This document shows positions 44,564 through 60,360 of a stretch of 64,000 bases of DNA, piece by piece. Both the position numbers and the translations under genes were made by a program. Every line of letters begins with the position of its first letter. Within the stretch, counting starts at the first letter, position 1. The notes below the pieces were generated by a model that made no database searches, was not told the origin of the DNA, and saw only the letters and a program-made list of their open reading frames with translations. Location: NCBI GenBank assembly GCA_024305745.1, contig JAHRBS010000002.1, positions 1,426,001-1,490,000 of the forward strand, read 5' to 3'. The DNA is from Polyporus tsugae (Eukaryota; Basidiomycota; Agaricomycetes; Polyporales; Polyporaceae).

Positions 44564-47230
44564 GCGCCCCGAAAGGGCGAGCGAGCTTAGCTTTGATGGT
44601 CGATACGACTTGTACATTGGTGAGCTTCTTCTTGATCCATGGTAAGCACGATCCTGTCACGATGGGCGCGCACTACTGCACTGAAGCTTGTCAATTAGGC
44701 TCCGGTGACTCGTTTGTTCCTCAGATGGTCTGAAGTGGTCCGCACCCAGCACTTCCGGAATCCCGGAAACGGCCACCATCCCTATTGTCCCTTGCGCCCG
44801 CATGACTGTTTCTGATGCGTCTCCACACCACCCTCAACCACATCCCGTCACTCAAAACACGAATGGTCCCCAAGTCCACCGAGGGCGGTGATCCGCATCG
44901 CACGGGTGCGTCCGCCAACATGTACATTTTTGTCAATATCGGCCCATCGTGCGTTGGACCATGGACGGCGACTTGCCTACGGCTTGCATAATATGCGCGG
45001 CTATACCAGAGCTATACCTTACTCACGGAACGACGATCCGTCCGCTAGTTCGATCTTTCTCCCACCTTTATAGCCATCCGCTTCACAGACTACGATGAGT
45101 TGTGTGCCACTACCCTTGTGTAAATATCCATGGCGGATAATCACGTCCCGGACACGTTATCCCGCCGAAATTCCCGACTTCGACTTGATATTGACCACAG
45201 TTTCTCAGGAATTCTTACAATACAGTACATACGCAAACTCCGACGTCTCCCCCTCCCTCGCCACCATGTCAACATCTATCCCCGTCGCCTTGTCCTCCTC
45301 TAGCGTACACATTGGCATGTCTGCACCATGGTTTATCCACTCCACTCGACAAGACACTCTCCGGTCTTTCGCCGTGCTGCGTCGCAACGCTCATCACTCC
45401 GATTTCGAGTCGGACATTACAGGATGATGCACACCTAGATCCTTGCCGACGCACCCTCCCTCGGGCCCCGGATATGTTGCCGTTCAGCAGCCTCCTCTCA
45501 TCCAATCATCGCAATATACGTATATACGTACTGTGTTCTCTCGCGGCTGTCACCCCGAATCAGCCCCGAATGCTGACCCCGCCGTCCAGATCAATCCCCC
45601 GGAGACGTCCGCACCGCGCTGTACCGGATCCAGGACCGCACTGTAAGTACCGCGGGACGCGTAAGTACATACCCATTTATGGCTACGCGTACGCATCGTG
45701 GCGTCCGACAGATGTGTGTCTGACAGCAAGCCGGTGCATCGCACCGCGTACCCCGACGCATCGCGCATCTGAGTCCTGATCGGCCAGTGCCCGAGGCCCA
45801 CCGCTGTGCTGAGTGCTCCTCTCCGACTCGGGTTCGACTCGGGCACGCTTTCGAGTCGGGGTTGGCTTTGGCGGTTGCTCGTTGACGTTGTCATCTTCAC
45901 CAGCTTCTCTGTCATCTGCCATCTCTTGGCACCCATCAGCCAATGGCTGCTGCTTCTACATGCTGGACTACCTGGTGCGTTATTGCAGCCCGAGTCGGTT
46001 GCAGGGCGTGCGGCACCGGAGACGGGGGGGCCTGCACGTCAGATCTTCTGAATCCGTCAAGCAAGGTGGGCGGTTGCCTGCCTTTGCCTGTCCAGGCGGG
46101 ACTGGGCGGCGACGATGGATCTGGCGTGCTCCACCGTGACCGTGCGCGGTCCTGCGCGGTCCATCACGATGATCCGGTTCCCGAATTCCGACGATAATGA
46201 TGGGAGTGGACGAGGGCGCAGTTGGGCGCGGTGATCAGTTAGCCCTTGACTTCGCACACTGCCGTTTCAATGGGACGGGGCGACGCTGCGCCAGGCTGAC
46301 CAACTTGTTCGAGGCGGACGAGACCGACCGAACGGTGCCTGGCTCCAGTCGCCTTCTGAAGTTAACGTTGCTCGGTGACGACGCGACTTCGCCAGCGCGT
46401 GTGGTGTGCGAGCCATCGCGGCAGGTCGTCGACGACTCCGACTCGGATTCGGATGCCCCATTGACGGTGGGACGACGGGAGAAGCTTCTTCGGCGAGGGC
46501 CTGATCCCAGGGACAAAGGAACGGGCCACGCGACCCATAGAAAAAAGTTATCGCGATCAAAGAACCTCATTAAAGTACAGTAGTGGTCGTCATGAGATTG
46601 CTGTCCGCACCCGCCGACCGTCGACCGGAACGTCGATGAAGAGCACGGAACACAAGGAGGGTGGCACGATGCTCACGTATTACGTGTTGTAACTCTTTAA
46701 AATACATTGGGTACTCCCAAATGACGTTGACACTGGACCGCGTGCGTATGTACTAAATAGTCATGTCTGCGCACGCATTAGCGGGCTTGGTGTGGGATTC
46801 GTAAATGGTGGGCACGTAAGTGGAGAGATAGAGATAATAAATGTATGTGTAAAATGCAGCAAGGATAACCGTACAGCAACGTGGACATGCAGCGAGATCG
46901 ATGCGATTGCGAGGGTAGATTGGACGGAGAGTTTAGTGTTGGGGGGAGGGTGGAACCGGTGAGTGTGGGTTCGAGAGGGGGAGGATCAAGAACCGAGATT
47001 GTTGGGAGGATGGGCGAGACGCGCAGTTGGCGGGGAACGAGGTGGGTGGGGCTAGATGGACGAGGCTAGAATAGCGATACATAGGATACAGACGAAAGCT
47101 CCAGGTGATCCCAAAAGTGAGAAGTATCTACGACGTCCATGGGAAAAAGCGTTGGAGGAGAAGGCGCCTCCTCCGTCTGGGCAGGTCACGACGTCCGGCT
47201 GTCCGGGGGCATGACGCGCTGCTAGTGCCG
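44564..47230. other. Gene-free 2.7 kb between convergent UNG1 and bZIP genes
   Basis: Open frames up to about 155 codons occur on both strands, but none shows a domain, a plausible exon series or codon preference like the neighbours. The segment around 45800-45870 repeats GACTCGG/GAGTCGG. TTGGGTACTCCCAA at about 46707-46720 is a small inverted repeat. Because both flanking genes point inward, no promoter is required here, which makes the length of the gap notable. It may contain decayed sequence or non-coding RNA genes that cannot be recognised by eye. Confidence 0.45.
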
Positions 47231-48214
47231 CTAGTGCAACCGAGGGTATCTCCGCTCTGTGCCCCCCGGCAGGTCGTATTCCGTGAGAGGTGCGTTGACC
47301 ACATTGAGAAGCGCGGCCTGCGACATGCGCGGAGCAGGCGTCTGGAGGCCGTTTTGCGACGTCTGGACGTGTGACATTTGATTGAGGAGCGTCCGAAACC
47401 CGTCGGGCTCTGTGAGAGCGCGTCGCTGAAGGAACGGTGCGAGGTCGTTCGCGTCGCCAGTGTTGGACGATAGCGCCGACGGGTGGCCCGACAGAAGCGG
47501 ATGCGAGTAGTTGTATGATCGTCGCTGGTCAGAGGGCAGGTACCCGAACGACTTTTCATCCGAGGGAGGGAAGGCTTGAGTGGACGGGAAGATGTCGTTG
47601 GCAACCGAACGGGGGATTTGGGGGAAAGGCGAGTTGTGGGATGGATGAGAGGAAGAGGGGATGGAGAAGTTTGATGATATCGACTGGTCCGAGTCTTTGT
47701 CGCCGAACATGTTATCACTCCAGCCTGAAGGATCGAGGGCAGGGGTAGAAGTTTGTGGTGGGACGGACAGACCTGGACCTGACCCGATAGGGTCGGGCGA
47801 CATGGAGTGACCACTGGCGGAACCGGTGGACAACGGTGACTCGGTTCGACTGAGTGGGGCCCCGGGGCCAGTGTTTGAGGCGAGTGAAGATATGAGAGTA
47901 GAGACGTTGGAGCCATCTGCATGTTTGGATGCGCCAGGCTTGGGTTTGTCCTTGCCGGTCGGGCCCTTGCCGAGCGGGAGACGATTGGCGGGAGGAAGGT
48001 TGAGGGCTGCGCGAAGGGCGTTATTCTCCTCTTCGAGTTCTGTGACTCTAGATTCGAGAGCCTGGAGGGACGATCAGTGGAGATTGGTGATCGACGGGAT
48101 TTGCAATACGGACCTCAAGGTGAGCAGCTCGTCTGGCGCGGAACGCTCTCTGGACGTCCCTAGCGCGGTTTGGGGGAAGGTTGTCGTTGCGTTTGCGTCC
48201 ACGTTTGGAAGACA
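47231..48214 (-). CDS. bZIP transcription factor with atypical basic region
   Basis: The ATG at 48214 gives MSSKRGRKRNDNLPPNRARD then VQRAFRARRAAHLE, a short intron, and ALESRVTELEEENNALRAAL, which forms a short leucine zipper. The remainder (about 240 residues) is Ser/Pro-rich with no domain and ends GGTERRYPRLH at a TAG at 47231-47233. QRAFRARR recalls the Yap/Pap1 class (QRAFRKRK). However, the invariant bZIP Asn lies two residues too far from the Arg (N-x9-R instead of N-x7-R), so DNA contacts may differ. About 295 residues. The Cys-rich redox domains of Yap1 are absent. Targets are unknown. The gene is convergent with UNG1. Confidence 0.82.
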
Positions 48215-51200
48215 TGGGATGTGGCAGGGGCGACAGGAGGGAGGACGCGGGGAGAACAGGGAAGGATGGGAGTGGAAGCGGGAGGCCGTCGGCGAGGAGG
48301 ACGGTGTTTAAGACAGAGGATGTAAGCGCCGCGTCTGAGGAGTGGGGATGGGATGGTTGTTTGGACGCTCAACCCAAGGCTCGCCCGCGGCGTTACTCCA
48401 TTTTGATGGCAGTGCCCCGCGCGTCGATCAAGGTCCTCCTCCCAACGCCCACATCTCTCCCGCCTCCCAGCCCCATTGCTCCCCATTGTCGTCCACGGAG
48501 CCTCGTTCGCCCAGGCACATCAGCGCGGAGAGCGTGCTGTGCGGGCACGCCGTGCGCGATCCAGGAGATGGGCCGCATCAACGCGTCGCCGACAATGTAC
48601 GACCCGGCGCCTGGTCTCGCGAATTGCCAGGCACGGTGCAGCTGGACTGGGACTGAAACGCTTTCGCCGCTTCGAAAGTTCTATCCACTGATTGTCTCCC
48701 CGCTCTCTCGCGTTCTCTTCTGTCCCACGCCCCATCCCGCTTCTACGCGCTTCCAACCCCGGACGCGTCTGCAGCTGAATCCTGCCCAAACTCCTCAGTA
48801 AGCTTGTCCGTCACAATCCATCCCTCAGCCCGTGCACCTTGCGACGACTGCGCGCGCGTTGATGCCCCAAACCACGCAGACAGCCTGCCGACTTCAGGCT
48901 CCGGGCACATTGTGATCTTCAGACCGCACGCAGTTGATGCGCTGCTTCTCCGCTGGAGGCACTGTGATCTGGCTGTGAGCGCGCAAGAGCGCCCACTAAC
49001 CCGAGTCCAAACTTTGATCTCTATCTCACGCACTTCTTTCCGGGCAACACGGCTTTCTACCCTTCGGCATCCTCTGGCACCGGTTTTCCTTCCATCTCCG
49101 CCTCCCGCAAACAGCAATCTCGCTTCCCCTGGCATCATTCAATCAACCATCCTCTACACACGTGTTGTGCTCACTGCTCGACCTTGACTCTCTTTGACTA
49201 ACTATCCTCCCTCTCTCGCCCTATCAGTCCGGCTCAACACATCTTCCAAAGCATTCTGACCGATGATCTTGGAACTCAGACCAGCACGGTACAGCGCCAT
49301 TGCCACAGCAAGATATTCCCTATCTGGCAGGTCTTCTCAAAATAAAAATTAGCCTCACGCACTGGAATCGGCCGATCCCGCTCGATCCACTTCGAGCTTT
49401 CGTGACTGTGTTCAGAGAAGGTAAGTGATGCACCGCTACTCTGCGATGGGGACGCTAACATTGTCCTAGTCAATCGTCGGGTCTCACGGCTTCGGTTGCT
49501 ATGTGTCGTATAGCTCTGCTCTCTTGAGGCGACGTACCTACAATGCACGACCCCTCCGGCGAATTTTATGACCGCTGGCGCTCATAGCCAGCAACCGTGA
49601 ATGTGAATTTCACTACCAAAGGGGCACACCTACACGCTCGAGGCACAAGTCGACGATCGACCGCGACGGCAAAATGCAAATCATATTTCGACCAGCGCCC
49701 CGCTTCCTGCGGCTTCCATGATACAGCGCGCCAATGTCACCAACGGGCGTTGGCTTCATGTCTTCGGTCCAGAAATCGCCACATCCACACATCCCCGCTC
49801 AATGTGCTCGGCGAGCTTTCGACGTCGACCGCAGGAACGTAACCCGAAATGTGCCGGCGATACGCTTAGAGAAGGCAGGCGGACAGGTACGCATCCTGAC
49901 TCTCCGCTGTTAATCGATCCGATGTAACCTGGAGCAATCACGGTCTTGATGCGGTAGCAGTTCGGGGTCACGTCCCCATCACAGCGGCCAATCCTCAAAG
50001 GACATACCGGCTACCGATGCAGCAAAGGTACCAGCGTTGCCTTTCTACACAACGAGGGAATTCACAGCCGCTTGTAAGCAAGATATTCAGTACGAATTTC
50101 CATGATATTCGTGCCTTGAGTCGGGTTCACCACAATACATACACATGCGGTCTCTTCCGAGCAGGTTCGGTCAGTCCTCGTGAGTATTGCATATTATCTC
50201 CTCACCGGACAATTTCCAACGCAATGACGACCTTAGAGCTGAAATCGGCGCCATTAACCACATGGCGTACAAATGCCGGCGCATCTCAGCTGCCCTTTCA
50301 TCCGAGCGACTCGTACCGTCAAGTCCGTGCTCCCGCATGGGGCTACAAGCAATTAGCACTGCAATTCCTGTGCCACTTCACGAAAGTCGCATACTTATTT
50401 GAAAATGAGAGCAGCCGACGATCAGAGATTCGTATGCGAGATCGCTCGCCGTGCAAGCTGGGGCCGCGGTCGACCAACTGCAGCAGCTCGAGATCACCAT
50501 CGGGGCGGGATGCCACAACGATCAAGTATTTCAAACTAAGTATTCGAGGAGAGACTACGCGCATGCTTACCCTAACCGTTGATATGCTGCTCGGCGAAGG
50601 AAACCGCCGGGCCAGCGGGTCGAGTTGGTGGTCTGTCGATGAGAACTTGAAATGATGTCCAACTCGCGTGGATGAAGCTGACAGGATCTCCCTGTACTTA
50701 CTCCCACAGCCTGGCAGGCACGACGTTCCTTTCCGCAGGAAGGTGAAGTAAGTACTGGGTGATACCGTGACTAGTACCATGCCTCGCCGAGGCGTACAAT
50801 TCAAAATTGGGGGAATGGAGGGACACGCCGCCATCAGCCCCGCCGACGAGATGCCATTTCCCTCCTCGCCGCCATTCGTTCACAACTCATCCCATCGATG
50901 CGCTCGTGCTCCCTCGAGCGGCCCCGCCAAAGCATCGACGATCGACCGCTCTTTCTGCCTCCGGCGTAGTATGATGGCGCCGCTCAGAATCAGCGCCCGG
51001 CTATTAGCACAAACTCCGCCGGCGGGAAAGCCACTTGGTGCCGTTGCGCATGCGCCACCGTTGCACCAGGGTCCGACCCAAGTCCGACCGCCGCTCGGGG
51101 AATGCTCCCAACACGATACTGTACCACGGTCCACGGTGATGGAAACTGGGCGGCGAGGGTGAACTTTACTGTCAGTGTGTGCGGTATCGTCTCGTTATGG

Positions 51201-51959
51201 TGCTAAGTTACGCCGAGTCCCGAGCGTGGAGAACTTAGGCACGTCAACGTGTGGGCTCCAAATGCCGGAAGGCGATGCGGCCGAGGGCTGACACGCATAC
51301 GTGATGGGTTCGTCAGCAAGTCGGGGACGCGTACGACGACGAGCGGTGGCCGAGGGGACTGTCCGGGTACCGCTGTGCCCAGAGTCTAAGCACAGTGATG
51401 GTTGTCGTGGACCTACAACTTCATCAGCTGTCTTACGAAGGCCAGAGGTTACACCGTCCGACATTGCTTCATGATCAATGCAAGGAGTGACAGAACGTCA
51501 GATAGAATTCGAAGCTATACTAGGTTGTGGAGCAAGAGCTTCAATAAATACTGACTACGACACCGCCCACTGCTCACTGGGTCTTCTACGTCACTGACTG
51601 GTCATGTATGGTCAGTGGTATTGTATTCTCAGTCGTAATCGTATAGATACACACCGAAATCTCATCCTCCTCCTCCTCACGTAGTTAGGTAATCCGAAAT
51701 CTATCCCACCTTCCCCCCAGGTATGGTTGAGCGTTAATGCAGATATGTCCTCTTGGAAAGACTTGCTTGAACTGCACCCCATGCATGGCCATGGATTAAC
51801 GTATAACGGTCCGGAGCATTAACGCGGATATACACTACAGAGAGTCATCGAGCACACCAGGTCCGTGCACGTCGGAGAAATGCCCCACCACGCGGCTGCT
51901 AATAGCTATTACCTCGCGGCTAATCGCCGACAGCTCTTCAACGCGGAAGGAATAATCGA
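48215..51959. other. Gene-free 3.7 kb, the longest gap in the window
   Basis: It lies between the bZIP start and the XPB stop. About 48,300-49,200 is C/T-rich on plus, like a promoter or leader on the bZIP side. From 49,200 to 51,950 there are short open frames only, the longest about 210 codons at 50017-50655, without recognisable domains. CACTGAC..GTCAGTG at about 51591-51616 is a small inverted repeat, and GTTAATGCAGATAT / ATTAACGCGGATAT at about 51733 and 51818 are related. I cannot identify a transposon, tRNA or ncRNA. Confidence 0.45.
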
Positions 51960-55382
<3,423 letters not shown>

Positions 55383-55648
55383 GCCTCCCGTCTCTGCTTG
55401 AGCAACACCGACAACACTGATACAATCCAAGAGAGGGGCCAGAAAACAGTAGCAGCCAGGTGGTGGTTGAAGGAAACAGTCAGCAGAGGGTTGGTGCGGG
55501 ACTGGAGCGGGACTTGGCCACAGCAATGCTCGATTAGTCAGCTTTGGGTCGGAGCTCAAAATTGATGACCCTTGCCCACCGACGGGGGTCGTCTCCTGGT
55601 CGTCTCTTCCACCACATCCTCCATCTCCTGCTATTCCCCTTTCTCAGA
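55383..55648. promoter_or_regulatory. Divergent promoter XPB / branchpoint-binding protein
   Basis: The 266 bp between the two ATGs must serve both a transcription/repair helicase and a splicing factor. No TATA-like element was recognised; pyrimidine tracts lie before each start. Confidence 0.55.
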
Positions 55649-57533
55649 ATGTGGAGACCGGCAACTCGCGAAGTTACAGGCACAAACGAGAGTAAGTACT
55701 TCCCTCCCTATCTCTGCAAACCCGTCTAACCCGCCTCCAGCGCCGTTGGGCAACCGTCGGAGGTTCGGCCCAGCACCTGTTGAAGAAGCTGCACCCCCTC
55801 AGCTGGCCCAAGTTTCGCCATCCGCCTATCCTCGCCCTCAGCCCCAAAATGATAGAGAAAGCTCGCGGTCCGATCGTGAGACACCTCCTGCAAATGGTGC
55901 TGGTAAGTACGAAGACGTTTGTGGCGGACTCATCATGTCCTGTTCTGGCCCTTCAGCGCTGACTGTCTGGTGATGCTGTTGTTTGCTGCTGACGTCGTTT
56001 CTGCGTTGAATGACTGACACCGAGTCGTTACTAACCTATGGTTCATCGTCTTACTTTAGCTACTGACCCTAATGCTCCCCGCAAGCGACGCAGCCGTTGG
56101 GGAGATGCGAAGACCGAGATCCCTGGTCTGCCTACGGCTATCAACGCCACTGGTGTTTCTCAGGCTCACCTGGATAACTACGCTATTCATCTTCGTTTGG
56201 AGGAAATTAACCGGAAGTTGCGTCTCAATGACTTCGTTCCTCCCGAGCGGGAGCGGTAAGCATTCGATTCGTCTCTAGCCTTATGCCCTCTGCTCATCTC
56301 ATCAAAATTTTCTAGCTCTCCTTCGCCTCCTCCTACGTATGATTCCCACGGTCGTCGTACTAACACCCGCGAGGTCCGCTATCGCAAAAAGCTCGAGGAC
56401 GAGCGTATCAGGCTCGTGGACCGTGCCATGAAGAACGACCCCAACTTCCGTCCCCCAGTCGAATACCACCAGATGAAGAGGTCGCAGCGCCCCTCCGAGA
56501 AGGTCTATATCCCTGTCAAGGAGTTCCCCGAGATCAACTTCTTCGGTCTCCTCGTCGGTCCTCGTGGCAACAGTTTGAAGAAGATGGAACGCGACAGTGG
56601 AGCAAAGATCAGCATTCGTGGCAAGGGCAGTGTCAAGGAGGGGAAAGCTAGGCCAGAACAGTACGCCGAAGATGCCGAAGAAGATCTTCACTGTCTTGTC
56701 ACTGCTGACACTGATGAGAAAGTCGCTCTTTGTGTTAGGCTGATCAACAAGGTTATCGAGACGGTGAGTATGGGATCGGTTACGTTCTTGCATAGTCATT
56801 GACCACAGCTATGCAGGCTGCCTCCACACCCGAGGGCCAGAACGACCACAAGCGGAACCAACTGCGAGAGCTAGCGGCACTAAACGGCACTCTGCGCGAC
56901 GACGAGAACCAGATTTGCCAAAACTGCGGTGGCGTGGGCCATCGCAAATACGACTGTCCCCAGCAACGTAACTTTACAGCGAACATCATATGCCGCGTTT
57001 GCGGTAGCGCTGGACACATGGCTCGCGACTGCACCGTCAACAGGGACCCGAACGCAGGACACGGCGTCGGCGGTGGCGGTGGCGGTGGTGGTGGCGGTCC
57101 TAACCCCAGCATAATGAAGGGTGGCTTCGACTCCGAATACGCGAGCCTGATGGCCGAGTTGGGGGAGACGGGGGCAGGGTCCAGCGGAGATGGTGGCAGG
57201 GCGCCGTGGTCTGGAGGGGCTGGGCACGATATCACCGCAGGGGGCTCGAGCATTCCTCCGTGGCGGCGCCCCGAGGTCTGGCAGAGCAGCGCACCTAACC
57301 CCAACCCGCAGGGTGGCTTTGGTCGGCCTCAAGGCCAGTTCAACGGCTACGGAGGTGCGGGCGGCGATGGGTACGGTGGAGGCGGCTCTGGTTACGGCCA
57401 GCAAGGTTACGGATCGCAGGGCGGCTCGGGCTACTACCCTCAGCAGCAGCAATCGCAGGACTACGGCGCAGGATATGCGCAGTACTACCAGAACCAGTAC
57501 TCTCAGCAGCAGATCAGCACTCCCTCCCACTAA
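55649..57533 (+). CDS. MSL5: Branchpoint-binding protein (SF1/BBP)
   Basis: This splicing factor recognises the intron branch site. The ATG at 55649 gives [14 protein letters not shown], and an intron leads to [20 protein letters not shown]. The SF1 signature [20 protein letters not shown] (with the U2AF-ligand-type RSRWG) follows, then the helix-hairpin region [20 protein letters not shown]. The KH/QUA2 domain has [20 protein letters not shown] and [16 protein letters not shown]. Two CCHC zinc knuckles follow: [14 protein letters not shown] and [14 protein letters not shown]. The C-terminal 200 residues are low-complexity: a ten-residue glycine run, PWRRPEVW, and Gly/Tyr/Gln-rich repeats ending STPSH at 57531-57533. 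About 510 residues. The length of the Gly/Gln/Tyr tail is likely to vary between strains. Identification is secure. Confidence 0.95.
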
Positions 57534-57894
57534 CTCGACGACGGCGGTTTCCCTCTCCTACCATTCACATTCTCCCCTAACTTTCCACCTACGCCTCCCC
57601 CTCATGCAGATCCACCTCGCACGTCCAGCCTTGGTTCTCATCTCGTCTTCCTAACATCTGACAGACGTCACAGCGTTCGGTTCCTGGCCCAGAAGTCCGT
57701 CGCCTTCCCAGGTGTCGATAGGTTTGGGTTCGTACTCATCGCCTCCGCCTCCTAACCAGTCGTAGCACGAGGACATTCGGTTTTGCGTTGTAACTCACTA
57801 GGTTTCTAATCGCGTTGTTGTATCCGAACAGATTTGAATAAATCCAGCGTGTGATGTGTAGTAAATCCGGAAGCGAGAAATACAGCCTGGCGAT
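57534..57894. other. 3' regions of convergent BBP and NSUN5/RCM1 genes
   Basis: This 361-bp stretch lies between two stops. It is pyrimidine-rich after the BBP stop, and AT-rich sequence around 57780-57850 may hold 3'-end signals for both genes. No gene is seen. Confidence 0.55.
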
Positions 57895-59786
57895 CTACGA
57901 GGACGACGTAGGAACCGGCTTGTTCTTGTTCTTTTTCTTGCGTTTCCGCTTCGTCGTCGGTTGTTCTGAATCCTCATCTGCCACCGTCTTTCGTTTCTTC
58001 GTGTCCGTGACGACACCCATCCCGTCCTCTTTGTCGCGCGTGCGCATGAACAGACTCACGAAGAAACCGTTCGTTCGATCTTCGCCCGGAGAACAGCGAA
58101 CGAGCGACTCGGCTTCGGCTGTGAGGGAACAGCGGTAAGGTTCAGTAGTAAGACTCAGGCAAGGTTCAACGCACCTGCATTGTCCATCTCCTCTGGTATG
58201 CCCCGACGATGCCACGTAGGCAACACGTCCTGCTTTAACGCGAACTTGAACTGCCCGTTGATCGCTTCCTCCGAGTTCAGCGCGTGGCGCACGACGTGTT
58301 CGTTTTCGATAGCGTGCACGCTGCACGTGGAGTAGACGATTCTATGCACGGAAGGGACTGCAATATCGGGATATTTAGAACGCGCGCTGGCAAGCTGATA
58401 GTGAACACTCTCACAAGTCATGGCATGTCGGACCATCTTGAGCTGAAAGGCTGCAAGCTTGTTGAGCCGCTCTGAGCCTCCGTCGCTTTCTTCCTCTACG
58501 AGTGAGCGCTGAGTCAATGGAGCCAGGCATCTTCGAAAGACAGATCGACAGACCGTTGTCAAGTAAATAATCCATCCGGTTCACGATTCCTGACCCACTA
58601 CACGAAGGGTCTAACAATCTGCGGACATATCATTATACGGAGCTCGGGAGAGGGGAGAGGGCGGCTTACATGTGTGTGGCGCGACCATACTTCGGATCGT
58701 CGGGGGAGATGGTCAGGAAGTCAGAGTTGATTGCCTCGACGTTGTTGCAACGGGCCTTGGACAACATGCTCTTCAGCGTCGAAAAGCGCTTTCGGTCGCG
58801 CTCGAACGCGTAGAGCTTCACATCCGAGCTCAGTAACCTCATAGAAGAATGAAGTGCAGCGAAGGACGCACCTTGCCCTTGTTCTGCATGATCGCGCATA
58901 GGTGTGACGTCTTGTTTCCCGGTGCGGCGGTCGCGTCTATCACGACCGTATCGTCCCCGGAAGGAGGCGAGAGGATGTGCGCCGGGAAACACGACGCCTT
59001 GTCTTGCAGGATGATCGTCCCAGAGAGGTAGAGAGGGTCCTCAGTGAAGCGTGTACTGGGGTGGAAAGCGAGGAGGTTGGGTACGTGTTGATCTCGTTGA
59101 AATGCCTGGCTATATGCGCGCAAGGATGAGCGAGAGGTTGTCGCTGGTGGTGTGGTGGAGGAACTTACGGGGAAGATAGCGGGTCTCCGTCATGGTACCC
59201 TCTTGCCTGGAAGGTTTCCAGGGCCTCCGCGAGTGTCCAACACGTCTGGTTGATACGTACATAACGAGGGATGGATGCTGTTTCCTGAGTCGGCACGCAC
59301 AACCGGCGGAATCTGAGGTGACCAACTCACCTGCTCGCGCATCGTCCGTTTGTGTCAGTTCGTCAGTTGACTTTGCCCCTCGCTTGATTTTAATCCTCTG
59401 AAATTCGCTGTTGAGTCTCGTGCGATGTCTGAGGACGGCTTGTTTGATTGGACCGTCTCCTGCCTGGATGCCTTTGGCCAGTAGGAGGTCATGAACCAGA
59501 ACGAGTGCGAGGTTACGGGAGTTGATTTTCTTCTCTTGCTTGATAAGTTGCGCAGCGTCGATGACCTCGTTGAGCACCTGCTTGTCTGCGAGTATCAGGA
59601 GCTTTAGGTCTGACCAAAAACGCACTGACAATCGTCTATCGTTGTCTCACATTTCAGCGTTTCGATGACCAGGGCAGCTGTTCGTTTCCTGTTCTTCTCG
59701 GGGATGGACGCAAGGACGCCCTTGATGGATCCTTTCTTCGCGTCCAACTTATCAAGCACGCCAACAGCTTCGAAGTAGAAATTCAT
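57895..59786 (-). CDS. RCM1: 25S rRNA (cytosine-C5) methyltransferase, RCM1/NSUN5
   Basis: This nucleolar SAM-dependent enzyme methylates a cytosine in large-subunit rRNA. The ATG at 59786 gives MNFYFEAVGVLDKLDAKKGS. The N-terminal RNA-binding part carries NSRNLALVLVHDLLLAKGIQ and IPRYVRINQTCWTLAEAL. The methyltransferase core has PAHILSPPSGDDTVVIDATA, APGNKTSHLCAIM (SAM motif I), KLYAFERDRKRF, HILLDPSCSGSGIVNR (motif IV with one catalytic-pair Cys) and RIVYSTCSVHAIENEHVV (motif VI with the TCS Cys nucleophile). NGFFVSLFMR closes the domain. The tail is a lysine/arginine-rich nucleolar-type signal (KKRKT..TKRKRKKKNKNK) ending PTSSS at 57895-57897. About 480 residues in roughly nine exons. Family certain; RCM1/NSUN5 rather than NOP2 or NCL1 follows from the N-terminus and length. 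Confidence 0.9.
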
Positions 59787-60360
59787 AATGATAGGTGTGC
59801 TACGGCAATGTATGAGACGTGAGCCCCAATGTACGGAGGAGACGCAACGACACGTGCTGTTATGAATGTCCAAGCAATCCGCCCTTCAGTCTCCCGTGCA
59901 ACCAGTGTCTCCCGTTTCCCTTCGCCTCCTACCTCAAGAACAAACGATTTTTGCAGTCCTGGAGGATGAGTTAGTATGAGCTACGCAAAGAAGGGCACGA
60001 ATGAAGGTCAGGAGTAATATGTGCGTCATGCATGGGGAGACCCATTCCGACAATGTAGATAAGAATTTGTAGAAAACATCATGTAAAACTGACGAAGAGC
60101 ATGAATGCGTACCTATCTCATACACAGGAGGCTGGGTTGCGCGACAACGGGACGGAGGATGTTGAACGACGAGGTCGGAAGAGCCGCGGTGGAGAGTCAA
60201 GAAATTTGATGCGAAGCGCGTGTGCATGTACCATTATCGGGCGCCTATTCGGCTGCAAGTGCTTCGGGTGCCCCGCGTCCTGCAGGACCTGCCGCGTCAC
60301 CCTTGCCTTCATCCACCGTTCCTCCTCCCGCGCCTTAGCCAAGCGACCGTTCAAAGAGCA
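59787..60360. promoter_or_regulatory. Divergent region NSUN5 / J-protein
   Basis: This 574-bp region holds both promoters and the J-protein 5' leader. An ATG-started open frame (60101-60385) lies here, but joining it to the J-domain exon would be out of frame. If transcribed, it would be an upstream ORF of that mRNA. No heat-shock element was confidently seen. Confidence 0.5.

Noticed and set aside
50017..50655. 212-codon frame in the 3.7-kb gap
   Set aside because: There is no domain, no typical codon preference and no supporting exon. It is no longer than chance frames elsewhere in the window.
57060..57100. GGTGGC tandem repeat as a satellite
   Set aside because: It encodes the glycine run of the branchpoint-binding protein and is coding low-complexity sequence.
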